From assembly GCA_012515885.1 (NCBI GenBank), contig JAAYXN010000208.1, forward strand, positions 1 through 8,827: a stretch of 8,827 bases of DNA. Direction: 5' to 3'. How positions within the stretch are numbered: the stretch's first letter is position 1; each line of letters starts with the position of its first letter. Of the stretch, positions 7,344 through 8,827 are shown piece after piece. The position numbers were made by a program, and so were the translations under genes. Source of the stretch: Rhodococcus sp. (in: high G+C Gram-positive bacteria) (GTDB taxonomy: Bacteria; Actinomycetota; Actinomycetes; Mycobacteriales; Mycobacteriaceae). The notes below the pieces were generated by a model, which did not search any database, had not been told where the DNA came from, and saw only the letters and a list, made by a program, of their open reading frames with translations.

Positions 7344-7366
7344 AGTTAACGATAGTTTTCGTAACT
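7344..7366. promoter_or_regulatory. imperfect dyad AGTTAACGA-N6-TCGTAACT
   Basis: The two arms (7344-7352 and 7359-7366) are complementary over eight positions with one unpaired base, around a 6-bp centre. The site is in the AT-rich part of the intergenic region, upstream of the candidate promoter, and could bind a dimeric regulator. This rests on symmetry alone. Confidence 0.3.
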
Positions 7367-7414
7367 AGGTACCGAAATGCTCAGTGAAATCTCAACCATC
7401 ATGTTCCCATAATA

Positions 7415-7435
7415 ATTTCGCAAGCCATCCGAAAT
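7415..7435 (-). terminator. weak stem-loop downstream of the MMPL gene
   Basis: ATTTCG (7430-7435) pairs with CGAAAT (7415-7420) around a 9-nt loop, starting 27 bases after the MMPL stop and followed by an A/T-rich stretch. The stem is short and AT-rich, so it is a poor terminator; MMPL transcription may read through into the PKS gene. Confidence 0.2.
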
Positions 7436-7462
7436 AGCGAATGGAATGGTGTGTGGTGTTTA

Positions 7463-8806
7463 TCAGATATTTACCGGGACCGCCGTATCTGATTTGACTT
7501 CCGATTCGGAACTGGCTGTTCGCTTGCGTTGCATCACTTTTGGCTGCCACCAGTTCACCGGTCCCATGAGTTTCACCAGTGCCGGAACCAGAAGCATTCG
7601 CACGATTGTCGCGTCAATCAGCAGGGCAATGATCATCCCAATTCCGATGAAACGCATCATCGCCAACTCAGACATTGTGAACGCCGCCGTCACCACAATA
7701 AGGAGAGCTGCCGCAGCGGTGACGATGCGGCCAGTGTGGGCGATACCCACCCGAACAGCCTCTTCGGTATCCGCACCGTTTTCGTGTGCCTCCACCATGC
7801 GTGACAGCAGAAAGATCTCGTAGTCCGTAGACAAACCGAACACGACAGCAATGATGAGAATGACCATGGTGCCTGGTAGCGGACCCGGCTCCACGCCCAG
7901 AAGCTGCGCGCCATGACCGTATTGGAACACCCACGTCAAGATTCCGAACGATGCCGTCAGGCTCAACGCGGCCATCGCGATCGCCTTGATCGGCAGAACA
8001 ATCGACCGGAACGCAGCGAGCATCACGATGAACGTCACCGAGATCATCACCAAGAACATCCACGGCAAACGATCCGCCATCGCCTCAAGTCCGTCCGCGG
8101 TCAGTGCATTGAGGCCGCCAAGAAGGATCTCGGTCCCTTCCGGTGCCGGGATCTCTCGCAAGCGTTCGACAGTCTCCATCGCCGCGGGCGAGCGGTCGGG
8201 GTCGGTAAACGACGCACGGAGGGCTACGACGTCGCCGGACGCGCCCACCGGGACAACCTGAGCGACCCCCTCGGTGGCCGAGAGCGCGTTCCAGACATCC
8301 ATCGCCTGCGGTTCGCTGCCGTCGAGACTGCGCACCACCACCGTCGCACCGTTGTTGGCGAGCGGGAAGTTGTCCGACAGATCATCAACGCTCACGCGGG
8401 CGGGGTGACCGGACGGCAGGCCGCTGTGGTCCAGTTCGCCGATTTGCGCGTTGAAGATGGGGGCCGACAGTACAAGCAGCAGTGTGATGATGGATGCGGC
8501 GATGATGCGGGGACGACGCATCACCCACGTTGCGACACCACCCCAAAAGCGGATGGCGCGTTCTTCGCTACGTTCGACGACTCCTGCTCGCCACGACAGC
8601 GCGTTGATGCGATGCCCAAGCAGCATCAGTGCTGCTGGCAGTGCGGTCAGGGAGAGCAGGGCGGCGATGCCGAGGGCGGCCATGCCGCCGTATGCGAACG
8701 AGCGGACGATTGCCTGGGGGAACACCAGCATTCCGAGGAAAGCGCACACCAGGAGCAGCGCCGAAAACGACACCGTGCGACCGGCAGTGGCCATCGTGCG
8801 CTGCAC
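7463..8806 (-). CDS. MMPL (RND-superfamily) lipid transporter, C-terminal part; frame interrupted at the window edge
   Basis: MMPL proteins are inner-membrane, proton-driven exporters of lipids. The visible 447 residues from GTG 8806 begin with the family motif RTMATAGRTVSFSA and contain about eight hydrophobic segments (near 13-29, 37-64, 100-117, 248-264, 271-294, 311-326, 360-376 and 383-408) plus one extracytoplasmic domain (about 118-247). This corresponds to TM5-TM12 of a full protein. The Asp-Tyr pair of the TM10 proton relay is present as D328-Y329 in GLSTDYE. A basic/polar C-terminal tail follows. Family members are usually above 700 residues, so TM1-TM4, the first porter domain and the first Asp-Tyr pair are missing. 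Upstream codons still read as family-like sequence (KPVAQAV), but an in-frame TGA sits at 8825-8827. A one-base indel in the adjacent A run is a more likely explanation than a real start at 8806. Lying directly upstream of the lipid-type PKS, it is a candidate exporter of its product (inference). Confidence 0.85.
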   Translation of the reverse strand: MQRTMATAGRTVSFSALLLVCAFLGMLVFPQAIVRSFAYGGMAALGIAALLSLTALPAALMLLGHRINALSWRAGVVERSEERAIRFWGGVATWVMRRPRIIAASIITLLLVLSAPIFNAQIGELDHSGLPSGHPARVSVDDLSDNFPLANNGATVVVRSLDGSEPQAMDVWNALSATEGVAQVVPVGASGDVVALRASFTDPDRSPAAMETVERLREIPAPEGTEILLGGLNALTADGLEAMADRLPWMFLVMISVTFIVMLAAFRSIVLPIKAIAMAALSLTASFGILTWVFQYGHGAQLLGVEPGPLPGTMVILIIAVVFGLSTDYEIFLLSRMVEAHENGADTEEAVRVGIAHTGRIVTAAAALLIVVTAAFTMSELAMMRFIGIGMIIALLIDATIVRMLLVPALVKLMGPVNWWQPKVMQRKRTASSESEVKSDTAVPVNI

Positions 8807-8820
8807 CGCCTGCGCGACAG

Positions 8821-8827
8821 GTTTTCA
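8821..8827 (-). other. probable frameshift or premature stop in the MMPL gene
   Basis: In the MMPL frame the codons before GTG 8806 read TGA-AAA-CCT-GTC-GCG-CAG-GCG, i.e. stop-K-P-V-A-Q-A. The residues after the stop align with the region before RT-x-x-TAGRT in MMPL proteins, so coding sequence should continue upstream. The stop abuts a four-A run (plus strand T at 8822-8825). One more A would give GAA-AAA-CCT (E-K-P) and one fewer would give xTG-AAA-CCT; both restore an open frame. This may be a genuine lesion, a sequencing error or a sequence-end artefact. Confidence 0.6.

Larger units (their letters stand above)
7158..7462. other. 305-base intergenic region upstream of the PKS gene
   Basis: This is the only sizeable non-coding stretch in the window. 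It is visibly richer in A+T than the flanking genes, and I see no plausible ORF with codon structure in it. It follows the MMPL stop and precedes the PKS start, so it should contain the MMPL 3' end and the PKS promoter and leader. The individual stem-loops, dyads, promoter candidate and ribosome binding site are listed separately. Confidence 0.8.

Noticed and set aside
1..8827. tRNA, rRNA, CRISPR array, insertion sequence or attachment site
   Set aside because: Reading by eye on both strands, I saw no regularly spaced repeats, transposase motifs, tRNA-like folds or paired terminal repeats.

Overview
The window most likely comes from a high-GC actinobacterium. The coding DNA is clearly GC-rich, GTG is used as a start, and a multidomain reducing type I polyketide synthase (PKS) sits beside an MMPL-family lipid exporter, a pairing typical of mycolic-acid bacteria such as Rhodococcus, Gordonia or Mycobacterium relatives. 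The genus cannot be fixed from this sequence. All three genes lie on the minus strand, so the region reads from high to low coordinates.

Layout: (1) 7463-8827 holds the C-terminal part of an MMPL transporter. Its frame closes at a TGA on the last three bases of the window, inside what should be conserved coding sequence, so the gene is either frameshifted or N-terminally truncated. (2) 7158-7462 is a 305-base, comparatively AT-rich intergenic region. It should carry the PKS promoter, and it contains a long stem-loop in the leader and two short dyads. (3) 687-7157 encodes a complete 2156-residue PKS with the order KS-AT-DH-(pseudo-KR)-ER-KR-ACP. There is no C-methyltransferase, no loading module and no thioesterase. 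(4) 1-690 encodes the first 230 residues of a PLP-dependent alpha-oxoamine synthase (AOS; the AONS / KBL / serine palmitoyltransferase family). Its GTG start overlaps the PKS stop in a GTGA, and it runs off the left edge. This gene is missed by simple ORF calling because it has no stop in the window and starts with GTG.

How the genes may work together (inference): a single-module, fully reducing PKS builds a saturated or methyl-branched acyl chain on its ACP. Because it has no thioesterase, the translationally coupled AOS would release the chain by decarboxylative condensation with an amino acid, giving a 2-amino-3-ketone (sphingoid-like) lipid. The MMPL protein would export that lipid or a derivative. 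This parallels fungal fumonisin-type PKS/AOS chemistry and bacterial sphingoid-base synthesis.

The other notable sequence feature is a perfect 16-bp GC hairpin with a C(UUCG)G loop. It lies inside the start of the AOS reading frame and shares bases with a second hairpin, so it could tune the ratio of PKS to AOS. No tRNA, rRNA, CRISPR array, insertion sequence or convincing plus-strand gene was seen.
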